DNA of 64,000 nt from Prinia subflava (Eukaryota; Chordata; Aves; Passeriformes; Cisticolidae). The first letter of the stretch is position 1. Each line of letters starts with the position of its first letter. The notes under the pieces are model-generated. The model saw only the letters and a list, made by a program, of their open reading frames with translations. It had not been told where the DNA came from and searched no databases. The DNA is taken from NCBI RefSeq assembly GCF_021018805.1, contig NC_086258.1, forward strand, positions 22,768,692 through 22,832,691. Reading direction: 5' to 3'. A program made the position numbers and the translations under genes. Positions 1 to 12,465 of this stretch are shown piece by piece.

Positions 1-1558
1 TGCTTTCACAGTTGACTTGTACTGACTACCACGAGTTTCTCTCCCAGAAGCAAGATCAAACATATTGACTTTCCTTCTTTCCTCACAGCTTTTCAACATT
101 GGACAAATGACTGTTTTGATTATTAAATTTTCACTAATGGAAGGCACAGTGATTGTGAGGAAAGACTCTGTCTCTACCCCTTCTTGATGAACTTGCAGCC
201 TGTTGTGGAGATGATATTCATCATGAGTGGAAAAGGGACATTTTCAGTTTCAAGAAAGAACTGGGTAATTAATGAATTTACCTTGCCTCATGTGCTACCC
301 TGTTTTGACTTTTGCAGGGCTACTTTTTGTGGTAGTCAGAGTCAGCTGTTTCTTACACTGGATAAGGTAATATGGTGGAATTGGTGCATTGGGAAGTCTT
401 CCACAAGATCAAGGGAATGAATTGTCCAGGATTCAGATCAAAGGTGGGATGAATTAACATCAGCCTGAGATAGTACAGTAAAGAGTAGGGAAAACAAGGA
501 TTTAGAAGGGATATTTATTCTTAAGTGGTAATGTATATGTCAACAAATTACAGAAGTGTTTAGAAAGAACTTCCCTTCTGGTGCAGCTGTGAGATACCTG
601 GATGCAACAATTGCAGGCAGAATCCATGTGCATTATCATAGGACCCAGGGCTATTTTGCACTGAAGATGAAGAACAAGAAGTTCCCTTTCTGCTCTTGCC
701 TTTGTTACTCTGCCTTGGCAGACTGAGGTTGGGGCCAGCCCAGCGTGTGTTCAGGTACTGGTAAGCATGCACCAAGAGTCCATAGAAACTGTATGCACTG
801 GGAAACTGCTGCTCCCACCTGCCTTCTGAGATCCATATAGCTCTTTTTAGACTTGTTTCCAGTCTACAAACTTTGGGAGTTTTCTACATCGGTGTGATCA
901 ACAACCTGGACTCTCTCTGTGTCCTTGCATCCCTCCCTGAAGCACCTGGTGTCCCTGGCAGTGCTCTAGCTGGAATGGGGAGCGGATGGGGCTCCTTCAG
1001 CTGCTCTTGGCCACAGGTACCCTGCTTTCAAGTACTGAGATAGAACACCTTTACCTGCAGGCAGCATCAGGCAGGACTCACCCTCAATTAGGAGCACAGG
1101 CAACCCCATTTGCTGAACCCCAGCCCAATTTCCTCCATTACTCTCTCTCTCCTGACACACAGCATCTTAGCACAAGCCCTCACTGTGTCCCCTCTCAGTG
1201 GTATCTGGTTCTGACCTCTTCTTTCATGATAGTCACACCTCAGCCAAAGCTGTGTGCCAGTCTGTCAAGCTAGGGAATCCCTAGTTCCCTCTCCAGGAAG
1301 GAGGGCTACCTTCTCCTGCCAAGACTTAACCCCATCCATCATCTTAACTAGGCCTCCCAAGGACCAATATGACTTGTTTCAACCTCTCCAACCTGGTAGT
1401 GGTAGAAAATCTTCTCAATCAGAGTTATCCTGAGACATTTATCAATTAATCAATGGCCTGAAAGCCATAACAAAAAAAAATACAGACTATGACTAGGAAG
1501 ACTTTCTTTATATATCTCTAGCAGTGACTGTAATTAATTATTAGAAGAATTTTCAGAA
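1..1558. other. Spacer, no gene recognised
   Basis: Mixed-composition intergenic or intronic DNA. Open frames are short (under 100 codons) and none resembles a known protein. I see no RNA gene or clear repeat. Confidence 0.5.
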
Positions 1559-2456
1559 GTTAAGATGGTGGAAAGACAGGTATCTGCCAGGGAAAACTGG
1601 AGTCTCCCTTGGAGTGGAGAATGGAAAACCCCCTCCCTCCAAATTATTACAATTTTTCAATTAGGAGCTTTCAGGCAAAAAATATGGGAATAGGAGCAAC
1701 AGTTCTTTACTAGGAATAATAAAAATGCAAATGCAGTAATACAAAAAAACCCCCAACAAAACAAAAACAAAACAAAAAAACCCAACCAACCAAACAAACA
1801 AAAACAAACAAAAAAACAAACAAACAAAAAAAACCAAACACAAAACAAAACAAAACAAAACAAAAAAAAAAAAAAAAAAACACAAAAAACCCCCAAAACC
1901 AACCAACCAAACAAACAAACAAAACAAAAAAAAAAAAACCAACCAAGCAACCAAACAAAAGTCCTCGATGACCCTGACAGAGTCAGCAATACTACCTAGC
2001 ACCCTCTTGGCCAGGGTGTTGGAAGCAGTCCAAACAAATCTTCCTGGAGTGACAGATGTGGTTCTGTTGGAGTAGAGATGATCCTGTAGTGGCAGTGAGA
2101 TGAGTCTGGTCTTCCTCTGAGAATCCCATGGAAAAGAGGATGATCTGGGGTCCCTGTGTCCCCATTTTATCTGGGTAGGGAATGGTTGGCTCCTCCCCAC
2201 TGGGTGGTGCATCTCACAATGATGTCATGTCATTGGTGAGCCTTAATGGCCCATTTGCAGAAGATATCCCCCAGAGGGGGAGACAAAGTCAATGAAAGCG
2301 ATAAGAAAAACTGCCCCAGATGCTGTATTATCAGAAGGTATCCACCCTCTTCCCCCCCTAGACTTACAAGAGATAAAAAGAACAATATCTCCCAAACAGT
2401 TTCAACAGAAGAAAATGGAATACACTTTTTTTGGTTACATTTTTCAACCCAAGACA
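1559..2456 (-). mobile_element. Solo LTR of a bird ERV (TGTCTTGG family), copy 1
   Basis: Read on the minus strand, the sequence starts TGTCTTGGGTTGAAAAATG at 2456 and closely matches the plus-strand element at 46447-47189. Shared blocks include the segment around 2220-2456 and the segment at about 1565-1740 (GGAGGGAGG, then the ACCTGTCTTTCCA end). The distal end at about 1559-1568 is degraded. A gatg at 1564-1567 and at 2457-2460 may be the remnant target duplication. The interior contains an A-rich simple repeat much longer than in the sister copy. No coding capacity. Confidence 0.75.
1738..1948. repeat. A-rich (AAAC)n/(AAAAC)n low-complexity tract
   Basis: About 210 bp composed almost only of A and C. 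It lies inside the solo LTR at the place where the sister copy at 46447-47189 has only a short T/G-rich run (about 46975-47015). The T/G-rich complement is open in all three minus frames and gives artefactual F/C/V/W-rich peptides. Confidence 0.85.
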
Positions 2457-2460
2457 GATG

Positions 2461-5400
2461 TATTTTCCCATCACTGGAATTTCTGAGGTCCAGATGGGAT
2501 GCTTTTCCATGCTGTGGTTCTAACACAAATTAGTCCAGAGAAGGCCTGGATAATCCTTATGACCCCTTAATGTTTATGAGACCACATCAGTACTGACCTT
2601 TAGGAGGCTGTACCGATCTGGATTTGACTCCAAAAGGTGGGCTCTGAAGTCGTGAGATGCTACTCCATGAAGGTCACAGAGATAGGGGCTCCAGGGGAAA
2701 AGTTGCAGAAGAACATGTCCTGTTCAACATTTGGACCTTCATAAGTCTATGAGGTATCTTCAGACCCTTAGAACCACACGGGTTCCTGAAAAACCCTCAT
2801 GCCAGTAGCAGTGATGCTAATTAGAGCTTTTAAATATGCCAAACAGGTCTCTTATTCTTAGGCCTATCTATCATTTGTATTTACTGATTTCCTTCAGCTC
2901 TTTCTTTTCAGGAGGTTAAAGAGGCAAAGCATTTTCTTCCTGTTCCCTAGCAGACCTCGTGTCTCACACATACCTACAGTGCTTGGGTTTCTAGTTGCTA
3001 ATTTCATTAGGAAGTAGTGAAAGCCTGATGTTACTGCCTAAGAGTAGGAAGAGCTGAAACACAGAGCTGTGGGAGGGGATGACTTAGGGCTGGTTTACCC
3101 ATAGTTTCAGTAAACAAGTGTGTACAAATACCCCTTTCAACCTGCAGGTTTTCTTGGCATGATGGAAAGTGATGTGAAATGAAAGAGTCTCAGTTGCAAG
3201 ATCTTTTCTGATGCAGGGACAGATCAAAAAAGAACCCACATTGTCCAAGCAGGATGTAATTTACGGGGAGAGCAAACTGCTATAAATGAATGAGGACACC
3301 TTGTTCTGCATGAATCACATCTCTGTTTCCACTTTGCAGCTTCTCTGCTCCAGGCCCTGGAAACATTTTTCCTTAAAGACCTCTTAACATTGTTACTAGA
3401 ACTAGAGATTGTGGTTTGGATATGGGAAGAGTCACTTTTGGAGGAGCAGTTAGGTGAAAGTAGATAGACTTTTCTACCCTGAGGAATAGATTCTCATAAA
3501 TCTGCTGGAGCACATTCATTTGTCTTGCAAGCTCTCGTCAAGCCCCCTGTATCTATTATCATCAAGGTCACATCTGTTTAAATGTGCATGAGGAGGCTGA
3601 GCCAAGCACTGGGGAAACACTGATTTGTGATCCTGTATTGCAACAGGATCAGCAATTAATATGATCAAAAAATCCCATTCCATGTCATTATTATAGGCAT
3701 TGTAATATTTATTTCATTACTGAGGACCTAAAAGATGCAAGGGATAGCAGCAGCTCTTATGTACAGCTGCAGGTGGGAGAATCCTCACTTGTTTCATCTG
3801 CCTCCATGCCCCAAAGTGAAGGGCAGTTCTGACAGCAGGGGCTGATGGATATTTCAGTGAAGTCTCAGGTATATATTGTTACTTTTCACCTGAAGCACAG
3901 AGGATAAAAGCCAGGGGTTCAGACCAGCTGCAGTTGCACAGACCAAGAAACATAGAAACATACTAGCATGAAACCTGGGTATGGTTGGGATACTGATTGT
4001 CTTCTCTCTGATTTTATTTTCCCAATGTTTGCAATCTGGTGGAAGTGTTACTGCAGCAAAAGATATGGCTCTGAGACAACAGTCTCAGCTTCTTCATTCA
4101 CCTGCAGGACTGTGAGGAGAAGCATCCTCTGGGATACCTCCACAGACCAACATCTATCCTTTCTAGTGGTGCCCAGTGAAAAATGCCCTTCATTAGGCAA
4201 AGTAAGCTATCCCTGTTCTAGGTATCATCCTGATCCAGTGAATCATCCAGCACCTCCTTTCATCCTCAAGGCTTGTCTGGCCAGCTCTTTTTCTGAGCTA
4301 AGCAGTATGAGTGAAAGCAGACGCAAATGACGTGTAGTTAGTATTCATCCATTGCATATGTACAGGCTGTCAAATCTAATGAAATTTTGTAACAGACGGG
4401 CAGCAATCATCTTCTTGGTGTTATTTTTCTTTCTCCCTCCTGACCCTTCATCCTGGGTAATTCTTCATTCATCTTTAAATATGCCAAGATGACTAAGCAC
4501 AGGACCCATCTACCCAGAAAACTAACATGTGTGAATGCATGGAGATAATTAATAATCACCTGGCTCTAGTGATGAGTGACTGCCAGGTAAAATATTCACC
4601 CTCTCTGTCACTGATTTCCCCCAATCTATTTCTTCTCTCCCACTGAGCTTCCCCAAAATTCAAAATCAGCCATTACAGAGGGTTCCCCCCCTTCTTCTGC
4701 CATGTCTTCTCAAACTACAACAGATGTTTGCAAAGACATTCCTCAGGCTGAAGGCCCTGGTGGATGGTGCAGTGGGTATGGACTGCCTCACACTGCCCTC
4801 GATTTGCATCATTTATCCTGAGAGGTGGCAGCAAGGCTTGACAGTTTCATTTTTAAGAGCTTTGTGGTAGAGAATGCAAATATTTATGACTGATGCTGGC
4901 ATCATTTGCCACCTGTTGATGGCAGGAGAGGAGGGAATATAATTATGCACCTTCGTGGAAACAGCGTCATCTGGTGAAATAGTGATGTTTGCCCATGCTA
5001 ACAGTGCTCAGTAGGAAATTAACAGAAGGAGAACTGAAGATACCCAAAAATGAAGAGTTCTGCCTCCAAATGGAAGGATGTACTTTTGTGATACAGGGAC
5101 ACTATGCATGTGCAAAAGAATTAGCTTTGCACCAGAGCTGGCATGTAAAACTGGAGCATTCAGAATTTTATCACACTTCCCTACATCGACCAGCAGTTAC
5201 TTACTTCCAGTTTGCAATGTGTCAGATGCTGACTACCTATAAAATCACTCCTTAAAATACCATCTTTAGGCTTCAGAGTTGAAATGAATTAGACATTCAG
5301 CTTCCTGTGAGCTCTGGGTCCAGGGTGGCTGCAGGCATGGGTGAGCAGTTCTGCCTTCACTATAGCTGGTTCATGTCTAGCCAGAAATATCAGGATTCTT

Positions 5401-7913
5401 TATTTTACTCTGAATGGAGATTTCAGCCACTAGTTTTGGACCACATATTCAAAATCAGTCTTATTTAGTCACAAACAGTGAAGAATGAAGAAGTTATGGT
5501 AAGACAGCAGAAATGTACTTCTGTTTGCAGCTCCTGTATGTGTTTGGGATTGCTCTGCTTTTTCTGTAAAGGAGATTATGATGCTGTGAATGTTCCCACA
5601 GGAGAAAGAAAATAACCTTGCCTCCAGTTAACCACCAGACTTTTCAGAGGATTTGGGGAAGGGTATTAATCTGGGACTTTAGAAACCAAGCCAGCCTACT
5701 TTGAGGTCACTATGAAAGACAAAGAAAATAACCAAAACATCCTTCTAAGGAAAGGTACTAACTCTGCCTCTAGAGATCATACAAAGATAGGAAAAGCTAT
5801 GAGAAAATATGCTCAGTATAATGAGATGCTAAAGAAAAAAATCTGTCTCTGCCTTTCATGGGGTGATGCCTAAAGATCAGTCTCTGTGCTCCTGGTAGAC
5901 CAGTTAAACAGGAGAGATTAGCATAAAATTTTAAGTGATAGGGGTAAATCTGTATCTGTACATCTCTGAACTAAGGTTGTCTATGAATCAGCCACACCAA
6001 TACCAGGTATGCTGTGGGACCTCCTCCTTATAGGACAGGATGAGAGGTTTCCCCTCTGTGTTTTAGTCTCTCATTTTTTCCTAACCTCCACTGTCTGCTG
6101 GTTTTATCCATTTTTCTTATGGTTTTTGGATCAGAGCAATAGCCTGCTGACAGGCTGCACACCAAGAATCTTAAGTCAGTGTTATCTTAAAGTGCAAAGT
6201 AACTTCAACTTGGAAACAAAGTAACAGAGTCAGTTGTGAATGTCACCTCTGAGCTCTCCACCAATGACCAGCTGATGGAGATGCCCAGTACTCTCCATGA
6301 ATAACCAGTGTAATCCCTGAAATCAAACACCAGCTGGGCTACAGAGTCACAACACCACCTCTGCAATAGCTTAAATGAGATTTCTTCTACAGCCTCTGCC
6401 TTTTTAGAGAGGCATATATTTCTTTTTTCTCACTATTTGTGTTGCCAAAAAGGGGGAACTCCTAACCCCAGATTGCCTCCCTAGGGTGCAGCAATTAGGG
6501 CCTCAATTTCCTGGTTCTTCCATCCCATTAAGCCACCAGAACTGGAGTTAGGGTGTCTGAGCATCCCTTTGGTTTGAAATTTTGCTTCTTGGGAACTGCA
6601 GTGGAAAAGTTAGATGACTGACAGGCGGACCTTCAGGAGAGGAGGGCCAGAGAAGTAAAATACCCAGAAAATGGACACTTTTATCCCTGACCCCCTTTAG
6701 ATGTGTGGATGATGTAGCTCATGGTTGGAGTCCCATGATAATAGTCTTAGAAACAAGTCAGTTCTCCAAAGCAGGTCCTATTACAGTGAACTCAAGCCAG
6801 GAGCAAAGAGAGGCAAGAGCCTGACCTTCCTTCAGTCCTGTGTGATTTGAAGGAGGCCCAGTCAGCCAGGCAGTCTGGGAAGCAGCTGCATCAGGAAGGG
6901 GGAGGGGCCAATAATTTATTTTCAAGAGCCAAGCACCATTGCTTGTTCACTTGGTTGTTGGTGTACTCCTGAGGTTTGTGCCTTTTCTTTTCTAGCTCAG
7001 CCCAGACACAACTTTACTCCTGGTTACTGAGGGATTTGTAGCTGCCTAGAAGGCTTCAGTTGGTTTCCCCTCAGCTTCCCCTCAGCTACAAGGGGTTGTT
7101 GCTCTGATAACTCCTGGGCTAAATCAGCACCTCAGGTGGGGAAAATTTCAAAGCCCCTTTAGCAGGGTAAAGAAAGCAGAAGATCCTTTCTGAGCTGCCT
7201 TGCCTCGAGGCCTCACTGCTTTCCCCCTGTTCTCAGTAAAAGAAAATGGAAAATCTCTTGAGAATGGGCAATAGCTGCCTTTTCCTTCTGACAATGGAAT
7301 GACACAACCAGAGCTTAGACTTCTTCCTTCCCTTGTAACTGAGTTACTGCCTCCTCTCCCAGCTTACAGGGGAAGATGTGGTGGTGCTGCGGCATTTCCC
7401 AGATCCCAGGGATACTGCAGAGGAGAAAGCCACTCTAAAAGTAGCCAAAATCAGGGTTGTGCTCCTCCATCACCAGCATGGGGGGCTTTTCCCAGGACTT
7501 GGAGACAGGATCCCCAAGCTCAGGGTATCTCCCACGGCTCTGATTGGAGCAGGTGTTATCTGTTCAGACAGGGACAATGAAACCTCTGAGGAAACTAGTA
7601 GCGGTCCCTAGTTGAGGATCTAATTTAATGAGCAGCCACCTCAGACTCTAGTGGGTCTGAACTCTACTATACATGCTTGGCAAAGCAAGTCATCTGGGTC
7701 TGGATCTAATAAAAGTGCCTTCAGCACATTTTATTTTGAGTTCTATTTCCAGAAGAGACCAGTGGATGTGAAAAGCCAGTCTCACCTGTATTTAAGAGTA
7801 GTTCTACTGTTTCTTTCCAGTGTGAACATTCAACCAAGTCTCTTAATCCCTGTGTAGCCTCATGACATCACAGGGCCATGCATCAGCTACGTTGTTCATC
7901 CCTAAAATCATAG
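2461..7913. other. Spacer, no gene recognised
   Basis: About 5.4 kb of ordinary AT-leaning sequence. Only short open frames are present (longest about 120 codons at 3968-4330) with no recognisable domain or convincing splice context. No repeat family identified by eye. Confidence 0.5.
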
Positions 7914-7918
7914 GTCCC
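7914..7918. repeat. Target-site duplication gtccc (left)
   Basis: GTCCC directly precedes the TG of the LTR at 7919. An identical GTCCC follows its terminal CA at 8741-8745. A 5-bp duplication is usual for this LTR class. Confidence 0.8.
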
Positions 7919-8740
7919 TGTTGGGGGTTAGATTTGCCTCTTTTTCACTTACGGAATTTTTCCCCATAAGTTTCTAAGAAACCTTAATGACAGTACTTAG
8001 CCAGAACAAAGGGAATAGTTGAAGGACATGGCAGCACAAGGCTACACCTATTGTTTTTGAGTCTCTGGGAGTGTCCCTCAGAGGGGAGAGATAAAGTGAG
8101 CTTTGGGAAAGGTAAAAAGACAGAGGTGGGGGGAAGCAGGGGCTCACTCTTGCTCTCAGCATTGAGGAAGACAGTCAAGCTGCCCCTCGCTGCAGGAAGA
8201 GTCCACGGCCCTCACTCTGCCTCGTCCTGGGAAATCTACTATCATCTGCTCCTGTACCCAGGAATCCTGAGCTCGTTTTCTCCAGTCCTCCCCCCACCAC
8301 TGCTGCTTCTTCAGAGTTTTGAGGCTCTCCTGCTGCTCCGTAGCCCTGCACTGCCCAGCCCTGCCGGGACACCCCCTGCCATTCCAGCTACCAGCACAAA
8401 GCTCCTCATCTCATCCACCAGCCCAGGACTTTCCACCCTTCCAGCCTGGCCTCTCAGAGTCCTGCAGGGGCACAGAGATCAAACTGCCATGGGCTTTTTT
8501 GTGAAAGAAAGCCCTCAAGGTTCTTGGTTCTGTTTATTATTAATGCTGTAGTTGTTTGTTGATTTGTTTGTTTTGTCATATATATTAGTAAAGAACTGTT
8601 ACTCCTATCCCCATATCTCTGCCTGAAAGCCCCTTTAATTTTCTAAATTAGAGTAATTTGGAGGGAGGGGATTTGAATTCTCCATCTCTAGGGAGGTCCT
8701 GCCCCCTTCCTAGCAGATACCTGTCTTTCAAACCAAGACA
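7919..8740 (+). mobile_element. Solo LTR of a bird ERV (TGTCTTGG family), variant copy 2
   Basis: An 822-bp element with TG...CA ends (starts TGTTGGGGGTTAG, ends AACCAAGACA) and exact 5-bp flanking repeats. The last 170 bp, from about 8570, align well with the ends of copies at 1559-2456 and 46447-47189 (AAAGAACTGTTACTCC, GGAGGGAGGGG, AGATACCTGTCTTTC). The first two thirds are different and GC-richer, so this is a subfamily or recombinant U3. A 166-codon open frame at 8051-8551 lies wholly inside the LTR and is not treated as a gene. Confidence 0.8.
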
Positions 8741-8745
8741 GTCCC

Positions 8746-9951
8746 AATAACCCAAAACTCCAGGCACCCATCCCTTTGCCAGTATCCGCTGTTCTTTCCT
8801 GGCTCCCCAGCACTTTCAGCACCCCATTTCACTGCCAGCCCTCCTCTCACACCATTGACACAGAGTTCATCCCAAAAGAGCTCAAGGGTGACTAGGATAT
8901 CCAACCCAAAGCATGGGTTTGTGGAAGAAGGGCTTTTGTGACTCATTCTAATTGGCCGTGTGGACTGAACAGCAGATCCCAGTTGCCTGTGCTTACAAGG
9001 TTTAATTTTCTAATTGAAATTTCATAGAAAAGCTGCACCTTTCTGATTAGTTGCCCCAGCATAAACACTTTGTCTATACACAGACATCTGCCCTCTGGAA
9101 TAACCTTTCTAGAAGCTGCATCAATTAAGTAATGCTAATAAAAATAAACAAATCATTAATATGCCAAACTGCAGCTTAGATTATATTAGAGTCAGTTTTA
9201 GTGATATTACACATCTGTTAGGATGTATTTCTCACTGAGGACATCTCACTCTTGCTTTTTAAGATATCTTTGCATGAAAAAATGTGAGAGCATTTCCTTG
9301 GGAGGCGTGCGTCACACTTGCAACGAGCCCTGCTCCAAAAGCACTTTTCCTTGAGACACCCTGCTGGGACAGGGCTTGGGGATTAATGTCTGTAACCTAA
9401 ATGTTATTATACTTTAAAGTAGATGTTCCCCCTTTTGCTCTACTTGGATTTCAGAGCCTCTTCAAAGGGCTGTTTTCTTCTGTTCCTTGGCAGTAGGGGA
9501 AGAATATTTCAAACCCCAGAAACCAGACACTTTGCTGAGCTCCTGCAGAACCATGCATGTGCCTGAATAGACTCAGGAAAAACACGGTGCCCAAATCTCC
9601 TCTGGCACTGCCAGGGCTGGGATTGCTGCAAGGCTTCCCAGGCTTTCCAGGCTGGAGACACTAACTCTGGGTTTTTTGGTTTTTGTGGGTTTTTTTGTTT
9701 TGTTTTAGTTTGTTTTGGTTTGGTTTGGGGTTTTTTTCCTATGCCATTCCAATGCATAGTAAGTGAGAAATAGGGGAAAGGGACAAGCTTCAGTTTTGAC
9801 CGTGTTTTTTTCTAATAGCCCCCACTCAAAAGAAGGAAAGCTGATTTAACATGTTGGCAACCTTATCTTAAGAAAACTGATAAATCTGTTTCTCCCAGCA
9901 GTTCTTCTGAAAGGGTGGTCTTATCCTGTTATTCATGCTTATCTGGAAGTT
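8746..9951. other. Spacer; possible conserved noncoding block
   Basis: No gene seen. About 9000-9260 is AT-rich with several TAAT/ATTA cores and TTAATATGCC-like motifs, the texture of a homeodomain-bound noncoding element. This impression is weak. A T/G-rich low-complexity run lies at about 9672-9737. Confidence 0.35.
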
Positions 9952-9994
9952 GAAGCCTGCCATTTATGGAAATGTTCCATAAATGGCAGGCTTC
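9952..9994. repeat. Perfect 20-bp inverted repeat with 3-nt loop
   Basis: Left arm 9952-9971 (GAAGCCTGCCATTTATGGAA) is the exact reverse complement of right arm 9975-9994, separated by ATG. The pairing stops at the next base on each side. No U-tract, gene or repeat end explains it. Confidence 0.9.
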
Positions 9995-11995
9995 CATAAA
10001 AAAGGCAGATCCAATTCTGCCTTTCCCATTTCCAGTGCATCCTGTTCACACGTGTAAAATGGGAAGAGAAGCCACTGCCTGTCCTCCAACCTAAAAGGAA
10101 GCTTAGCTGATGAACAATGAATATTTTTATCTTTGCCAAGCTTTAGATTTGGGGCTGAAAAACAACCCAGTAGTATCTCTGTCTTCATTACTGGCCCTTT
10201 GGACAAAAAGCTGTTCATTCATCATCTGAAACCCGAGTGCTAATTACAGACAAATGTCAGATAGAGCCAAACAAGGGGTGAGGACACCCTGAGCTGTAAG
10301 AGGTTGCTCTGTGCCTGTCTGAGCAGAGGACACGTGTCTCCAGCAGGGACACAAACTTGGACTCAGTAGGGTGTCCCAGCATCACCAAAGGCTCTGGGGC
10401 ATATGTTTGCTCCCAAGTAATAAGTGATGGGACATGAGAAAAAGGGCTCAAGTTGTGCCCCTAGCACAACTTGATTGTATATTAGGAAGAACACTTTTAC
10501 CTCTTACAGCTCAGGGTGCATAGAAAAGATGTATCTGAAGTATCTATGAGATCTCCAGGAGGCAAGAGGAAGTAGGTAGCAAAATCTTCCGTTTCTACAT
10601 CATTCCTCTTAACACAGTATCTGATGTTACTTTCCCATCTGGAGAGAGGCCACTCATGTATTTAATTTTTAGTGTGACAGAAGGTGTCATGCCACTGCAG
10701 CTCAAAGGCTGCCTTTCAGAGGAATGCTCCAGAGGGGAGAAGGCATCTCACAGGAGGCAGCAGATTGGAAAACCAGAGCATCCTAGCTAAAAAACCTGAA
10801 ACCAGAACACCAGTTTCCATGACAGAAAATTATGTTAGTCTTGTGGAGCATGATTATTAGAGGAAATGGAGAGCTTTTTGCAACACATGACTCACTGAAG
10901 TCTTTCAAAGAATATTTACAAAGTCACCAACAGTGATTTCTGACCAGCTGCCAAAGAGAGAGGGTGGCAGAGACATGAGAGGTCTGGTGTGACTGGGATG
11001 GGGAAGTGGTGGGGTGGGAGGAAGCCATCAAAATGTCTTACGCCACCTCAGCAAGCATCTACTCCCTAAGTCCTGTGGGTGCTGTAGCAGGAGAAGAGTT
11101 AAGATAGAGCTGGAAGGGAAAACACAGCCTGTAAGTAGGTCCTGCATCATGGTTTGTAAGGCTCAACCATAAAAGCCCGACACAGGAGGGCAGTCATACC
11201 TAGACCTGTGTCACCTGTAGGTCCTTTTCCTGCACAGGAACCAGTGCCCGGCTCCACAACTCAGTCTCCTGATAGATTGTTTAACGAGGGAGATTTTTAA
11301 AAGCTACTTTTCTTCAAAGGATTAATTTGTCTTTTGATGTGGCAAACACTGACAAATGCTGCTTTGCCTATCGCATTCAAACACACACCATTTTAAAAGT
11401 CATAAACCCATTTGCTGCCAAATAACTTGGTTTTTTTTTCTTTTCAATTTCACTCTGTCAGGATGATAAGAGGTTTAATGTCTTCATGGCTTCTCCTTCT
11501 TTCAATAGTTAAATCAGGGGTAACTATCAATGCAGTGAGCAGCATTTTTTCCCTGTTATGCAGCCATTATTCCCATTTCCTCAACGTCATCTCCTTCCAT
11601 GCTGACGGCAGCAACCACGATGCTGTCCCTATGTGTGATCTGAAGGGTGATATTTGCACCTGCCACAGCCTACGGTGAGGAGAGAGGACAGTCCAAACCG
11701 TGAGAGCTTATCATCTCACAGGGTGCAGTGTCCTCCTCAAGCAAGGACAATGTGCTATGGGGAGCATTCTCTTGCTCCATGAAATGTCATAGAGCTTTGG
11801 TGGAATGTTTTGACCCAAGGAAACTGCTATCCTCACCTAGCACCAAAAATAGTAACAAGTCAGTATTTGTGCCCTGTGGAACATTTGCTCTTACACATAC
11901 AGCAGGAGAGGTTCCCTGAACATCTTGGATGCTTCTGCACCGCTGGCAGTGGTAGAGGACCACCACCTGGAGGATTTCAGCCTCCAGGAAAGACC
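9995..11995. other. Spacer with one exon-like segment
   Basis: No gene recognised. The interval 11462-11674 is the only part with strong splice-like borders and is listed separately. Confidence 0.45.
11462..11674 (+). other. Candidate exon-like segment (unconfirmed)
   Basis: A 213-bp stretch follows a strong acceptor-like sequence (a long T-rich run ending in CTGTCAG at 11461). It is followed by a good donor-like sequence (CG then GTGAGG at 11675). It is open throughout in one frame and would be a symmetric phase 2-2 exon of 71 codons. The translation begins with a hydrophobic stretch (MSSWLLLLSIVKSG) and ends Cys-containing. I do not recognise the protein, no neighbouring exon is visible, and such borders arise by chance in long spacers. 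The minus strand here also reads as a short protein-like frame. Confidence 0.15.
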
Positions 11996-12465
11996 CATGG
12001 AATAATTTAGGTTGGAAAAGATGTCTAAGATCATTGAATCCAACCTTTGACCCAGCACTGCCAAGTCCACCACTGAACCATATCCCCAAGTGCCATATTT
12101 ACATATTTTCTGATCACTCCTAGGACTGGTGATTCTACCACTGCCCTGGGCAGCCTGTGGCAGTATCTGACCACTGTTTCAGTAAAATAAAAAAATCCCT
12201 ACTATCTAATCTAAACTTCCCCTAGCACAGCTTAAGGCTGTTTACTCTTGTCCTGTCCCTTGTTTGGTGGGAGCAGAGCCCCACTCCCACCTGGCTGCAC
12301 CCTCCTGTCAGGGAGTTTTGGAGTGTGAGAAGGTTCCCCTGAGCCTCCTTTTCTTCAAGCTGAGGCACCCCAGCCCTCCTTCAGTTGCTCTTCATAAGAC
12401 TTGTGCTCCAGACCCTTCACCAGCTGTGTTGACCTTGCTTAGGTGTTCCAGCACTTGGAGGAGTC
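11996..12465 (-). mobile_element. CR1 LINE fragment (3' end)
   Basis: The plus strand reads as the reverse complement of a CR1 3' region. Recognisable blocks are TTTAGGTTGGAAAAGATG, CATTGAATCCAACC, CTGCCAAGTCCACCACTGAA, CTAAACTTCCCCTAGCACAGC and the CTTGTCCTGTCCCTTG segment. It is diverged and carries no open reverse transcriptase. The element is therefore on the minus strand and 5'-truncated. Confidence 0.85.

Noticed and set aside
1657..2212. Minus-strand frames rich in F, C, L, V and W resembling membrane proteins
   Set aside because: They translate an A/C-rich simple repeat inside a solo LTR.
8051..8551. 166-codon plus-strand frame
   Set aside because: Wholly inside a solo LTR with exact target duplications. 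Composition reflects the GC-rich U3, and no domain is visible.
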